Of a stretch of DNA of 63,996 bases, positions 51,712-61,297 are shown piece after piece (position 1 is the first letter of the stretch; each line of letters begins with the position of its first letter). The notes beneath the pieces are model-generated. The model had not been told where the DNA came from, ran no database searches, and was given only the letters and a program-made list of their open reading frames with translations. Origin of the DNA: Phycisphaerae bacterium (GTDB taxonomy: Bacteria > Planctomycetota > Phycisphaerae > UBA1845); NCBI GenBank assembly GCA_029260235.1, contig JAJDDP010000011.1, positions 1-63,996 of the forward strand, given 5' to 3'. The position numbers and the translations under genes were made by a program.

Positions 51712-54700
51712 CTACCCTGCCAGTTCTTCGTGGGCTGTGTGGGAGATTCCGGCCCGCTTGAATAGGTTGGCGATGTCGTCGGTGATGTAATAGAAGGCTG
51801 GCACCAGGATGAGAGTCAACCCGGTGGCCAGGGCTAGGCCCCAGCACATGCTCATGGCGAAGGGCGACCAAATCTTGCTGTAGCCTCCCAGGCCAAATGC
51901 CATCGGCCCCAGTCCTACAAGCGTGGTAACCGTGGTCAACATGATGGGGCGAACACGTCGCTTGCAGGAAGTCTGCAGCGCCTGAAGCAGCGGCGTTCCC
52001 CGGTCGCGTTCCTTGTTGATGAAGTCTAGCAGCACTAGGGCGTCATTGACCACCACGCCACACAGACCGACCATGGCCACTGCGGTGACTACGGTGAACG
52101 GGTAACCGTTGACCACCAATCCCATCACCATGCCGACGATCCCGAATAGGATAGCCATCACAATGACCGCCGGCTGAAGGTAGCTGCGGAATTGGGCGGC
52201 TAGGATCAGGTAGATTAAGCCGAGAGCGACCAAGCCCGAACGCCACAGTCCTTCAAAACTCTGGTTGGTTTCAGCGTATTGCCCGTCGGCCTGAATGTGC
52301 AAGCGGGTGTCTTGGTCAGCCAGAGCGGCGAACTCAGCCAGCACCGTCTCGGTGATAGCCCCGGCATCCACTCCTTTGTAAGTATCTACATCCGCAGTGA
52401 TTTGAATCGCCCGTCGTCCGTTGTGATGATAGAGGGATGCGTAGCCCTGCTCGAAGTTCAGTTCAGCCACTTGGTGGAGCTTGACGCGGCGACCGCCGGC
52501 ACTGCTGACAGTTACGTTCTGTAGATCTTCAAGACGCGGAGTGCTCTCGGGAGATAGGCGAACTTTGATGTCGAGGTCTTCGCCGTTTTCGATATCTTTG
52601 AAGATGCCGACTTTCAGTCCGTCCCCGGCACCCCGCAAAGCCGAGGCCACCTGGGCATAAGTCACGCCCAGTTCAGCCGCCCTCTGTTCCTTGAGGTGGA
52701 GTTGCAATTCGCGATAGCCAGCCTGCAAGTTATCCGTTACATCGAAAACGCCGTCGAAGGAGTTTAGACGTTCCTTGATTCTCTCGGCGATGTTCTGGGC
52801 GATGGCGTAATCGGGATGTTCAACTCGAATCGCCACCGGCTTGCCCACCGGCGGCCCGTCGCGAATAGGCCAAACCCGCAGATTCTCGATCCCGCAATCG
52901 GGGTGGTCATCGATATACTTGTTGAGCACCGCCCGCACTTCGTTGATCAGTTCGGTCGGATCTTTGTAGCTTCCCTGATTCTGGGGGATGTCCAGCCACA
53001 TCTGGACCAGATTCGAACGGAGCACGCGCTGGTTATCTTCGTTCCACTGCACGCCCAGCGCCGCTGCGTAGCGTTCGACTTTCGTTGGCACAAACGAATC
53101 AAGGACTGGCCAAAGTTGGGAGGCTACGCGATCCGTTTCCTCAAGGCTTGCTCCGGGCTTGGCATTGAAATCCACGATGAAGCTGGGGAAATCTGAGGGG
53201 AAAAGATCCTGAACCAAGGTGCGTTGGGCCTGCCAAGTCAGAACGCCGGTGGCCCCCATGATGGCGATGGCTAGGTAACGGTGATGGAGAACGTGCGCCA
53301 AGACCGCACCGTAAATGCCCATCGCACGATCGCGCCAAACGGTCCAAAACTTGGGTCTGGTTCCCTTCGGTCTTGCCGCTGGAGGGGCCGATTTTTTTCT
53401 CCGACCCCAGTCCAGGTAGTGAGCTGGCAAGATAATCAGGCATTCAAAGAGTGAGGCCAGTAGGGTGACCGTCACGGTTTTTGGGACAATGCTAAAGAAC
53501 TTGCCAACCACGCCGGTCATGAGCAGCAGCGGCATGAACGCCGCGATGGTCGTTAGCGTCGAGCTGATCACCGGCCACATCACTTCATCGGTTCCGTCGA
53601 TGACCGCTTGCTGCAGAGGTTTGCCAGACTCGATGTGCCGATAGATGTTTTCCAGGATGACGATGGCGTCGTCCACTACGATCCCGCTGACCAGCACCAA
53701 CGCAAAAACACTGACCACGTTGATGGATACGCCGATCGCGTACATGAAGATGAATGCACAAAGAAACGAGAAGGGCACGCCGACGATGGCCAGCATCGAA
53801 TTGCGAAAGCCCAGCACCATCCACAGCACGCAGAACACCAGCACCAAGCCGACCGCCAAGTTCTTTTTAAGGACATCCAGACGGCTGGAGATCATGGTGG
53901 TCGTGTCGCCGGTCAATTCGATCAGGATTCCCGGTGGATCGTATTGATCGATGTATCGATCAACACAGGCCTGAATCGAGTCCTTGACGGAGATTCCGTT
54001 GGAGAGCTTCTCTTTGCTGATGTAGAGCAGGTTGCAGGATTTTCCGTTGTAGCGGGCTGACCAAACCGCCCGTTCAAAGCCGTCTTCGATCCGGGCGATG
54101 TCCCTGAGTCGGACGTGGCTTCCATTGGGGTTACGAACCACGACGATTTCGCCCAGCTGACTTGGCTCGCTAACCTCACCAATACTTCGCAAGGCGATGT
54201 CGTCGCCGGAAGACTTCACGATTCCGGCAGGCACATTCAGGTTTCTAGATTGAAGTACAGCCGCCACGTCATTGGAGGACAATCCATATTTTTCCATCGC
54301 CGCAGCGTCTACAAGGATATGGATTTCTCTATCCCGGGCGGCGATTTGACGAACGCGTGAAACACCCGAGATTGCCCGTAGTTCCTGCTTGAGTTCTTCG
54401 GCGATGCGCAGGGCTGTGTGCTCGCCTGCGCCATCATCAACAATCGCTACGCGGACCAGCGGCCATATTTCGTCGACGGTTAGTCGCTGCAACAGCGGCT
54501 CTTCCGCGCCCTCCGGCAGATCGGTGACTTGGTCCAGGGCTAACCGTAGTTCGTCGAAGGCCTTTTCCATCTCGACCGAGCTGATGTCTTCTTTGAACTT
54601 GACCCCGACAACGGAGAGATCGGGCAGCGAGTAGCTGTATAGCCGTTCCAAACCGCGGATCTCCTCGACCTTTTCTTCGATCGGCCCTGAGATGAGGCGT

Positions 54701-54879
54701 TCGATATCGCCAGCTGAGGCGCCGGGCCAAGTTGTTTCGACAATGGCTAGGTCTAGCGAAGTATCGGGGTAGACATCTACCGGAAGCTGCGTGTAAACGG
54801 CGACTCCAGTCGCGATGAATACGACGAACAGAAGATTGACGAGTACGACTTGTTTGACCGAAAAACGCGCGATAGACAT
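51712..54879 (-). CDS. RND-family efflux permease
   Basis: A 1055-residue inner-membrane pump driven by protons. The N-terminus SVKQVVLVNLLFVVF and PVDVYPDTSLDLAIVETTWPG, the paired Asp in SGIVVDDAIVILENIY near residue 405, and the C-terminal repeat (GYPFTVVTAVAMVGLCGVVVNDALVLLDFIN) are typical of the AcrB/CzcA-like superfamily. Twelve transmembrane segments and two large periplasmic loops fit. It lacks clear heavy-metal or drug determinants. It follows the fusion protein gene by 18 bases. No outer-membrane TolC-type gene is adjacent. Confidence 0.95.
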   Translation of the reverse strand: MSIARFSVKQVVLVNLLFVVFIATGVAVYTQLPVDVYPDTSLDLAIVETTWPGASAGDIERLISGPIEEKVEEIRGLERLYSYSLPDLSVVGVKFKEDISSVEMEKAFDELRLALDQVTDLPEGAEEPLLQRLTVDEIWPLVRVAIVDDGAGEHTALRIAEELKQELRAISGVSRVRQIAARDREIHILVDAAAMEKYGLSSNDVAAVLQSRNLNVPAGIVKSSGDDIALRSIGEVSEPSQLGEIVVVRNPNGSHVRLRDIARIEDGFERAVWSARYNGKSCNLLYISKEKLSNGISVKDSIQACVDRYIDQYDPPGILIELTGDTTTMISSRLDVLKKNLAVGLVLVFCVLWMVLGFRNSMLAIVGVPFSFLCAFIFMYAIGVSINVVSVFALVLVSGIVVDDAIVILENIYRHIESGKPLQQAVIDGTDEVMWPVISSTLTTIAAFMPLLLMTGVVGKFFSIVPKTVTVTLLASLFECLIILPAHYLDWGRRKKSAPPAARPKGTRPKFWTVWRDRAMGIYGAVLAHVLHHRYLAIAIMGATGVLTWQAQRTLVQDLFPSDFPSFIVDFNAKPGASLEETDRVASQLWPVLDSFVPTKVERYAAALGVQWNEDNQRVLRSNLVQMWLDIPQNQGSYKDPTELINEVRAVLNKYIDDHPDCGIENLRVWPIRDGPPVGKPVAIRVEHPDYAIAQNIAERIKERLNSFDGVFDVTDNLQAGYRELQLHLKEQRAAELGVTYAQVASALRGAGDGLKVGIFKDIENGEDLDIKVRLSPESTPRLEDLQNVTVSSAGGRRVKLHQVAELNFEQGYASLYHHNGRRAIQITADVDTYKGVDAGAITETVLAEFAALADQDTRLHIQADGQYAETNQSFEGLWRSGLVALGLIYLILAAQFRSYLQPAVIVMAILFGIVGMVMGLVVNGYPFTVVTAVAMVGLCGVVVNDALVLLDFINKERDRGTPLLQALQTSCKRRVRPIMLTTVTTLVGLGPMAFGLGGYSKIWSPFAMSMCWGLALATGLTLILVPAFYYITDDIANLFKRAGISHTAHEELAG

Positions 54880-54897
54880 GATCTGCTGTTCTTTCGG

Positions 54898-56247
54898 TCA
54901 GGGGTTGGCCAGATGATCTGTTGCGTCAGCGGTGATGCCGTCCTCAGGCATGTCCTGGGGCAGATCGAGGATGAGCGTATGCATCTCGTTGACCGTCACC
55001 GCATCTCCGTCGCGAATCACGCTCTGGGCTTCGACGACAATCAAATCCCCAGGTTCAAGCCCGCTGAGCACCTCGACCAACTCCAGGCGGTCGGGCATGG
55101 GTTTGGTTTCGATTCGGCGGAACTCAACGCGGTGGGGTTCTTGGTCCAGCAGGATGACCCTGCAAAAATTTTGACTGAAGCGCTTGGTGACGGCTTTGAC
55201 CGGAAGAATGATCGTCTGTTTCTTGGAGGAGGTGGTCAGGCGGCATTCGGCGAACATGCCAGCCAGCAGAGCGCCATCTGCATTATCGACGTGTAACTGC
55301 AGGCGGAATTTACGGCTGATCGGATCGGCCCGCGGGGCGAGGTGATCGACTATGGCATCATAGGTCCGGCCTGGTTGGCCGTCGGGTACTATCTCAGCCA
55401 CCACTTCGTCGCCCAAAGCAGCCAATTGCCTGGCGCTCAGCTCGATAAAGAATTTTAGGCGGTCAAGGCGGATCACGTCAGCGATGGGCTGGGCTGGCAT
55501 GACGTATTCGCCTTGTTCGACCAGCATCCGGTCCACCCTGCCTGTCAATGGTGATCGAATGGAGCATCGCTCGTGGACTTGCCGAGCCTGTTCCAAATTG
55601 GCGTCCGCCAGAGCCACCGAGGCTGCTGCGGATACCTTTTTTTGAACGGCGCCCTGGAGCGCAGCCCGAGATTGGCGCACCGCGGCCTCCGCCTTTTGAT
55701 AAGCGGCCTCGGTACGTGAGTACTCGATCATGGGCGCATTCTGCTGTTCGCGGAGCTCTGCAATCCGCTCGAATTCGACCTTGGCATTTTCAAAGATTGC
55801 CTCGGCTTCGTCGATTTGGGCGGTGGCGACGTTAATCGCTTCTGCGGACTGATCGCTTAGCGCCCGGGCGTTGGCGCGTTGAGCCTCGGCCTGCGCGACG
55901 GCGATCTGGTGGAATGTTTCATCAATGCGGCAGAGTTCAGTGCCTGCCTCCACCGAAGCGCCGTCATCGACGCTTCTCTTGGCGACCCGACCGGCCACCT
56001 CGGCATGGACACGGACCTCTGCGAAGCCTTCAAGGAACCCGCGCACATGGATTCGGATAGGCATGGCTAGCCTCTTGACTGTGTACGCGAGGACTTTGAT
56101 GGGTGGTTGTTGCGAATCAGTCGATGCCAGGGCCATCCGGGCGTCGGCGATCATCTTCGTGTAGAAGGCGCCGGCCAGGATGGCGACGATAACAGCCGCT
56201 ACAATGAGAACCGGCCTCAGTTGTTTGCCATGCGCTTGATCGGTCAT
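54898..56247 (-). CDS. RND membrane-fusion (adaptor) protein
   Basis: A 449-residue adaptor linking the pump to the cell envelope. An N-terminal anchor (RPVLIVAAVIVAILAGAFY) is followed by the lipoyl half (VRVHAEVAGRVAKRSVDDGA, VEAGTELCRID), a helical hairpin of Ala/Glu-rich sequence (~120-220), the second lipoyl half (CSIRSPLTGRVDRMLVEQGE), then a beta-barrel domain. It ends 18 bases before the pump gene. A weak promoter candidate (TTGGCC-18-TACAGT) lies at 56362-56391 on the minus strand. Confidence 0.94.
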   Translation of the reverse strand: MTDQAHGKQLRPVLIVAAVIVAILAGAFYTKMIADARMALASTDSQQPPIKVLAYTVKRLAMPIRIHVRGFLEGFAEVRVHAEVAGRVAKRSVDDGASVEAGTELCRIDETFHQIAVAQAEAQRANARALSDQSAEAINVATAQIDEAEAIFENAKVEFERIAELREQQNAPMIEYSRTEAAYQKAEAAVRQSRAALQGAVQKKVSAAASVALADANLEQARQVHERCSIRSPLTGRVDRMLVEQGEYVMPAQPIADVIRLDRLKFFIELSARQLAALGDEVVAEIVPDGQPGRTYDAIVDHLAPRADPISRKFRLQLHVDNADGALLAGMFAECRLTTSSKKQTIILPVKAVTKRFSQNFCRVILLDQEPHRVEFRRIETKPMPDRLELVEVLSGLEPGDLIVVEAQSVIRDGDAVTVNEMHTLILDLPQDMPEDGITADATDHLANP

Positions 56248-56498
56248 GAAAACCCGTTTTGCTACACTCGTTTCCCGGCACCACGAAGACGGCGTGGGTT
56301 TCCCAAGCGTCCCTCAACGCGGGGGCTGCCAGCTCGTGCCTCGTACCTCGGTCCCCGTGTAACTGTACCGGCACTGCTGGCCAGAGGCCAATCCTGAAGG
56401 CTCAAATGATCGTGGGACGCCAAGTCGATAAGTATGGGGCGCTCGTCCTGGGCAATAAACCAGCGACAAGCGAGCTCCAGACTGCGAGGTGTGGCCAC

Positions 56499-57362
56499 TT
56501 AGGGAGTTTCGGAATCGCCAGCTTCGTCTCCGGCAGCACTTTGATCTGCTGGATCATCGGCAGGGGCTGCGCTGTCGGCATCCTCGCCTCCGATTTGCGT
56601 CGAAGAACCAGGTGCCGGCGGAACGAGGCCCGTCGGCGGCTGAACAGGCGTTGTATCAGCGCTGGGTAGGCCGGTCTGCGGCGCGGGGATATTCAAACCC
56701 GGGGGAGGCGCCAAGGGCTGAACCGGCGCATCAACCATAGCGACCGTCACAAAAACCGAATCCAGGGTGTTCTTGCGATCCGAGGCAGCCGTCTGGAAGG
56801 GCGTGCCTATCAGAGCCTTGTCATCCAGAATCCGCTCAAGGTATTTTAGGACAGCACCCTTGTGGGACGAATCCTGGTCTAGCACGAAACGATCCTGTTC
56901 AATCGTGGCCAACCCCAATAGGGCAGATGCAACGTCCAGCACCTTGTCCGGATGTTGGTCGATGATCTCTTGATAGGCATCTTGGGCTAGATCCAGAAAC
57001 TCGGCTGAAGGCGTACCGTCGGCGGCAGCGTGTGCCCGGCTCATCGCCGTGTATGCCCGGCGACGAATGGCAATCATGGCAAGGCTGCTACCGCTGGCAT
57101 CTGCGGCGATCTTTCTAAGTTCGACATCAGCCTTGCGGACATCCTCGTCAGTGGCTGCCGGCAGTTCGCGGACTTTCTTGGCTGCGGTGGCACGCGCCTG
57201 CTCGGCAGAGCGGGAAACGTAGACCACGCCGAGCACGATCACCGCGATCAGAACCAACCCACCGACAATATAGTTGCCATAGGCTGAGAAAGAATGCCGG
57301 AGCTGCTCGAGACCTTCAGCCAATTCGTTGTGCTTTAGTTCCTGCCGTCGCGCTGTCTTCAT
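56499..57362 (-). CDS. YfgM-like membrane protein with TPR-type region
   Basis: A 287-residue protein: a ~30-residue charged start (ELAEGLEQLRHSFSAYGN), one membrane segment (34-50: IVGGLVLIAVIVLGVVY), helical repeats to about 190, and a Pro/Ala/Gln/Asp-rich C-terminal tail of about 80 residues. The layout is that of YfgM/TPR_21 proteins, which associate with the Sec translocon in E. coli. The disordered tail is unusual for that family. Its ATG overlaps the stop codon of the lipoprotein gene by four bases. Confidence 0.78.
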   Translation of the reverse strand: MKTARRQELKHNELAEGLEQLRHSFSAYGNYIVGGLVLIAVIVLGVVYVSRSAEQARATAAKKVRELPAATDEDVRKADVELRKIAADASGSSLAMIAIRRRAYTAMSRAHAAADGTPSAEFLDLAQDAYQEIIDQHPDKVLDVASALLGLATIEQDRFVLDQDSSHKGAVLKYLERILDDKALIGTPFQTAASDRKNTLDSVFVTVAMVDAPVQPLAPPPGLNIPAPQTGLPSADTTPVQPPTGLVPPAPGSSTQIGGEDADSAAPADDPADQSAAGDEAGDSETP

Positions 57363-57847
57363 GTTCCGTTCCGTTGCCTTTGAGTTTGGTTTGAAGCGGG
57401 CTCTCGCTCCACTTGATGCACCAATATCTGTACTTGTGTGCTTGTCCTCAGGCCATCCTCTGCATCACCAATATCAATCGTGCAGGATTCGACGCCTTTT
57501 TCGAACACCATCGTAATTGAGCCACGAACGTTCCCATCGCTTACCCGGTGCCAGCGTGCCAAGGGCATCTGATCCCGGTAAAAAGTGCGCACCGCGTGCT
57601 TATTCGCTCCGCCTCGATAGATGTGGCGAAGGTAAAGCCGCGATACCCCGGTTGATTGATCCTCCGATGCTTTATCGACCAGCACAAAGCCCGAAGGGAC
57701 CGGTATGTCAGCTTCGTACGGACGGGCCGAGGCAATCAAACGGATTTCCTGGCTACCCGCTCCCGGCTGACAGCCGCACAGCACCCAGATCGGCGCCGCC
57801 ATGGCAGCATACATCCAGAGCCTGTGGTACACGGTTGAGCCTGCCAT
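57359..57847 (-). CDS. Small lipoprotein of unknown function
   Basis: A 162-residue protein: from MAGSTVYHRL, a hydrophobic stretch ends in IWVLCGC, a lipobox. The start has GGGAG ten bases upstream. The mature part includes YEADIPVPSGFVLVDKASED and GGANKHAVRTFYRDQMP, resembling small planctomycete proteins that have no known function; the segment FEKGVESCTIDIG suggests a beta-sheet. It is the first gene of the unit that goes on to the YfgM-like protein. Confidence 0.75.
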   Translation of the reverse strand: MAGSTVYHRLWMYAAMAAPIWVLCGCQPGAGSQEIRLIASARPYEADIPVPSGFVLVDKASEDQSTGVSRLYLRHIYRGGANKHAVRTFYRDQMPLARWHRVSDGNVRGSITMVFEKGVESCTIDIGDAEDGLRTSTQVQILVHQVEREPASNQTQRQRNGT

Positions 57848-58327
57848 GATCTTGCACTCCCTTGCCAGCGCGGTCACAGGCGGACAAACCGCCGTGCCTT
57901 ATTCGCAGTCAAAACCAGACGGGGCAGCATAGAATAAGGGGCCAAACCCGTCAACGAGGCTGGTACAGGATAACCCGCTCATATCGAATTGCGGCCTGAT
58001 CGACCGGCTTGGACGAGTCATGTTCGATCAGACACGGTTGACCCCACCGGTTATCGGCCTGTTGGTGGGGATAGCTAAGGTCGCGCCGAACGAACGGGGC
58101 CCCTCCTGACAAGCGGAAGAGGCACGCAAACCCACCTTGCATGGCTCATACTGTGGGGGAGGATCGGTGGGCTGCTTGCGGCGCCGGGGGGAGTTCGGGG
58201 CGAAGGAATTCACCATGGAGGCCAGTTGATGGCTTTGTGTCGGTAGGTCCGTCCGATTTGGACAGGGCCGGTGCATTTGGGTACGCTTGGCGCCGGGACA
58301 AACGGGCTAGCTGCAAACCTACTTCCG
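57848..58327 (-). other. 480-base divergent intergenic region
   Basis: The region separates the leftward lipoprotein gene and the rightward GyrI-like gene. The perfect 8-base inverted repeat CCTTATTC (57897-57904) and GAATAAGG (57932-57939), and GGCGG-ACAAA-CCGCC (57879-57893), lie just before the lipoprotein start and could be operator or leader structures. TGATCGA/TCGATCA near 58000-58030 is another inverted repeat. No ORF or RNA gene was recognised. Confidence 0.4.
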
Positions 58328-59398
58328 ATGGGGCTGATCGTGCGATTGGAGCGGTTCTTGATTTTGGCGTCGCTGCTTGTCGGGCCATCAGCGGGTATGG
58401 TCGGAGCTGCTTCAGAGCCGTTATCCGAGGATCCTGTCCCCGCCAACCCGAATTCGCCGGTCGATGCTGATGTTGCCATTCAAGAACTTCCGCCGGTCCA
58501 GGTTCTCTATCTCGAACACAGTGGTCCCTATTGGGGGATGGGCAAGCTGTTTCGCCAAGCAGCGGACGCCATGATCGAGTTGGACCAGGCAGGGCCGCTG
58601 TTTGCCCGCTATCTTGATGATCCCGGTTCCGCTGAATTGAACCTGCTCCGAGCTCAGGTGGGCTTTTTTGTAGCGGGCGAAGTGAGTGTACCAGCCGGTT
58701 TTTCGCGAGCGAGTTGGCCCAAACGTCGAGCGGCTGTGCTGCGTGTGCCGGATCATTTCGGTCGATTTGCGGCGATGCATGCCCGCGTGTTTTCCTGGGT
58801 CAAACGTAACGGCTATTCCGCCCGGGGGGACGTGGTCGAGGTTTATCGCGAAGCAGAGGCCAACGGACATGCGACAGACATCCAGGCTGTGTTGATGGGT
58901 AGCAAGGGTTTTGGTACGCCCGACCGACCAGCCTCGAGCAGTCGGTCCCCCGAGCCTGAGGTTGAGAAATCATCGAGGGCTGAAGCGGGCAAGATACGGA
59001 TGCTCAAAACGGTCGGCCTGCCCCAATCGCAAGAACCCAGGACCACCGGCCAAGAGCGATGTGCCAACCAGTTGGCTGTCCGCATCGAAGCGATTCGCCA
59101 AATGATCGCTCAGAATTATCCCCAACACAGCCTAACCATGAAAGTGCATGCAGATCGCCTGATCGGGGCATTGAGTACTTCTGCTGACATTGAGGCTAGG
59201 TCGGAGGCGGGCATCCTAACTGATGACCTCTTAGGGGTGGACTATTTGGCCTATACCGCTACGCTTGCGGATCTTGACGCAATGCTGGTCAATGTCACGT
59301 TGAAGCGGGGCGGGATGGCCAAGGTCCTGGAGCGGATGGCTGAGTTGGCCGAGGTGCTAGATGTGCCAGCTGAAGCCACCAGGGTCCAAGAACAATAA
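58328..59398 (+). CDS. Secreted protein with GyrI-like (small-molecule-binding) domain
   Basis: From the ATG at 58328 the product has 356 residues with a signal peptide (LILASLLVGPSAGMVGAAS). The GTG at 58271 is an alternative start. Residues ~50-200 show VQVLYLEHSGPYWGMGKLF and GFFVAGEVSVPAGF, the pattern of GyrI-like/AraC effector-binding folds, normally cytoplasmic. A ~150-residue C-terminal region has no recognised motif. Secreted GyrI-like proteins are uncommon outside this phylum, to my knowledge. The gene is 36 bases before sucD, but a shared role is doubtful. Confidence 0.7.
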   Translation: MGLIVRLERFLILASLLVGPSAGMVGAASEPLSEDPVPANPNSPVDADVAIQELPPVQVLYLEHSGPYWGMGKLFRQAADAMIELDQAGPLFARYLDDPGSAELNLLRAQVGFFVAGEVSVPAGFSRASWPKRRAAVLRVPDHFGRFAAMHARVFSWVKRNGYSARGDVVEVYREAEANGHATDIQAVLMGSKGFGTPDRPASSSRSPEPEVEKSSRAEAGKIRMLKTVGLPQSQEPRTTGQERCANQLAVRIEAIRQMIAQNYPQHSLTMKVHADRLIGALSTSADIEARSEAGILTDDLLGVDYLAYTATLADLDAMLVNVTLKRGGMAKVLERMAELAEVLDVPAEATRVQEQ

Positions 59399-59434
59399 GG
59401 TTACGGCAACACAACATCTTGAGGTAAAGAGCCG

Positions 59435-60322
59435 ATGAGCATTCTTGTTAATAGCGAAACCAAAATCATTTGCCAAGGAATTACGGGCAAAGCCGGCGCG
59501 TTCCACTCGGCTCAGTGCATCGAGTACGGCGCTTCGATCGTCGGCGGTGTATCGCCGGGCAAGGGTGGCACAAAATCTGAGCATGGTTTGCCCGTCTTCA
59601 ACAACTGCCGCGATGCTTTCTCAGCCACCGAAGCTGAGGTGAGCATGCTGTTCGTTCCCGCACCGTTTGCGGCTGACGCCATCATGGAAGCAGCCGAAGC
59701 GGGGGCTTCGTTGGTGGTGGCGATCACCGAGGGAGTGCCCGCCAATGACATGATCCTCGTCCGCAAGTACCTGGATGACCGCGGCACCCTGCTCATCGGG
59801 CCTAACTGTCCGGGCATCATCACGCCTGGACAGTGCAAGATCGGAATCATGCCCGGTTACATTCATCGCCCTCCTCAGGAGGGCAGCAAGAGCATCGGAA
59901 TCATCTCGCGAAGCGGCACTTTGACCTACGAAGCCGTCTGGCAATGCACTAGCCACAACCTGTCGCAATCGACCTGCGTGGGGATCGGCGGTGACCCGGT
60001 GAAAGGCCTAAATTTCATCGAGCTGTTGGATTTGTTCGAGGCCGATGCTGAGACAGACGCGATGATCATGATCGGTGAGATCGGCGGCACTGATGAAGAG
60101 GCAGCTGCTCGCCACATCGAGCGGTACATCAGCAAGCCTGTGGTAGCCTTCATTGCCGGCAAGACCGCCCCTGCTGGAAAGCGGATGGGGCATGCTGGGG
60201 CGATCATCAGCGGCGGCGAGGGCACGGCCGATTCGAAGATCGCAGCGCTCAAAGAGGCTGGAGTTGCCGTGGCTGAATCGCCAGCCACGATTGGCGACAC
60301 CATCGCCAAGTTGCTGAAGTAA
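59435..60322 (+). CDS. sucD: Succinyl-CoA synthetase alpha subunit
   Basis: A 295-residue subunit of the TCA-cycle enzyme that makes ATP or GTP from succinyl-CoA. The CoA-binding N-terminal domain ([24 protein letters not shown]), the [12 protein letters not shown] block, and the phosphorylated His253 in [11 protein letters not shown] are all present. Length is normal. sucC, usually directly upstream, is absent, replaced by the GyrI-like gene; the beta subunit must be elsewhere. Confidence 0.96.
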   Translation: MSILVNSETKIICQGITGKAGAFHSAQCIEYGASIVGGVSPGKGGTKSEHGLPVFNNCRDAFSATEAEVSMLFVPAPFAADAIMEAAEAGASLVVAITEGVPANDMILVRKYLDDRGTLLIGPNCPGIITPGQCKIGIMPGYIHRPPQEGSKSIGIISRSGTLTYEAVWQCTSHNLSQSTCVGIGGDPVKGLNFIELLDLFEADAETDAMIMIGEIGGTDEEAAARHIERYISKPVVAFIAGKTAPAGKRMGHAGAIISGGEGTADSKIAALKEAGVAVAESPATIGDTIAKLLK

Positions 60323-60346
60323 GAAGCATCAAATGAATCCGACACG

Positions 60347-61183
60347 ATGATCGAAGGCCAGCCTGACCCTGACCCCCTGACTCCACCGACCGAGCCGCCG
60401 GTGCCCTCGGCCATCCCGGTTGCCAGGCCGCTCTCGTTCTTTCAACCCCAGCGACACGCGATCTATCTGGACCGAATATCCGCCCGCACTGCCTGGCTGG
60501 ACATCGGTCTGGTCATCTTGGGAGTAGCAGCGGCGACGTTCATGATGGGCGTAGTGGTCGGCTCGATCTCGGCTATCGGCGTCGAGATCGAGGAACGCAT
60601 GCTGAACATTTCCCTGCTGCCTTTCCAGGCATTGCTCTTCTCGGCGGTGGTCCTATCAGTGACCAAGTCCCGCCGATTGAGCTGGCGATCGCTGGGGCTG
60701 ACCCTGCGTGGCTGGTCGCCGGATTACTTTCTTGGTTTGGCCGCGGGCGCGTCCTGTTTCGTTGCTTGGTTTGTTTCGGCCGTGCTGATTTTCGCACTGT
60801 GGCAAGAGGGGGCTGACCAGCTTGCGAAGAATGCCGAATCGGTGATGGACATGTTCCCGCCCATCCATCCTGCTTTGCTGGTCGGATTAATGGTGATTGT
60901 CGCTGTCTATGAGGAGCTGGTCTTTCGCGGTTTCCTCTTGATGCGACTGCGGCGCGGCCTGGGATCCTGGTGGTTGGCGGTGATTGTTTGCTCGGCTTTG
61001 TTTGCAGCGCCCCATGCGATGGACCAGCAGGCAGTCGCGGTGATTCCGTTGTTCTTCATCGGATGTGCGCTGTCGCTGTTCACTATTTGGCGAAAATCGC
61101 TCATTCCTGCCATTATCGGGCATGCCATATTCAACGCCGGCAATGTGATTTTGATCTTCATGAAGTTTCCAGAATGGCAGTGA
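60347..61183 (+). CDS. CPBP-family intramembrane metalloprotease
   Basis: A 278-residue membrane protein with about eight hydrophobic segments. EELVFR (Glu189, Glu190, Arg194), His223 (APHAM) and His259 with Asn263 (GHAIFNAGN) reproduce the CPBP/Rce1 motif set EExxxR-x-H-HxxxN. The family cleaves membrane substrates, for example in bacteriocin immunity, but the target here is unknown. A Pro-rich ~45-residue cytoplasmic start precedes the first segment. It lies 24 bases after sucD. Confidence 0.9.
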   Translation: MIEGQPDPDPLTPPTEPPVPSAIPVARPLSFFQPQRHAIYLDRISARTAWLDIGLVILGVAAATFMMGVVVGSISAIGVEIEERMLNISLLPFQALLFSAVVLSVTKSRRLSWRSLGLTLRGWSPDYFLGLAAGASCFVAWFVSAVLIFALWQEGADQLAKNAESVMDMFPPIHPALLVGLMVIVAVYEELVFRGFLLMRLRRGLGSWWLAVIVCSALFAAPHAMDQQAVAVIPLFFIGCALSLFTIWRKSLIPAIIGHAIFNAGNVILIFMKFPEWQ

Positions 61184-61297
61184 GCCGGGCGTGGCGACTT
61201 GGGCACCGACCACCCAGTTGGCATGCGGTGTTTGCAATTTGGCGGAGGCTTGCTATCGTAAGCATCGCTGAGCAGTAAGTTTATGCATAGGAGCCCT

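Noticed and set aside
58141-58470. 109-codon ORF on the plus strand
   Set aside because: It overlaps the start of the GyrI-like gene in another frame and has no ribosome binding site or known motif.
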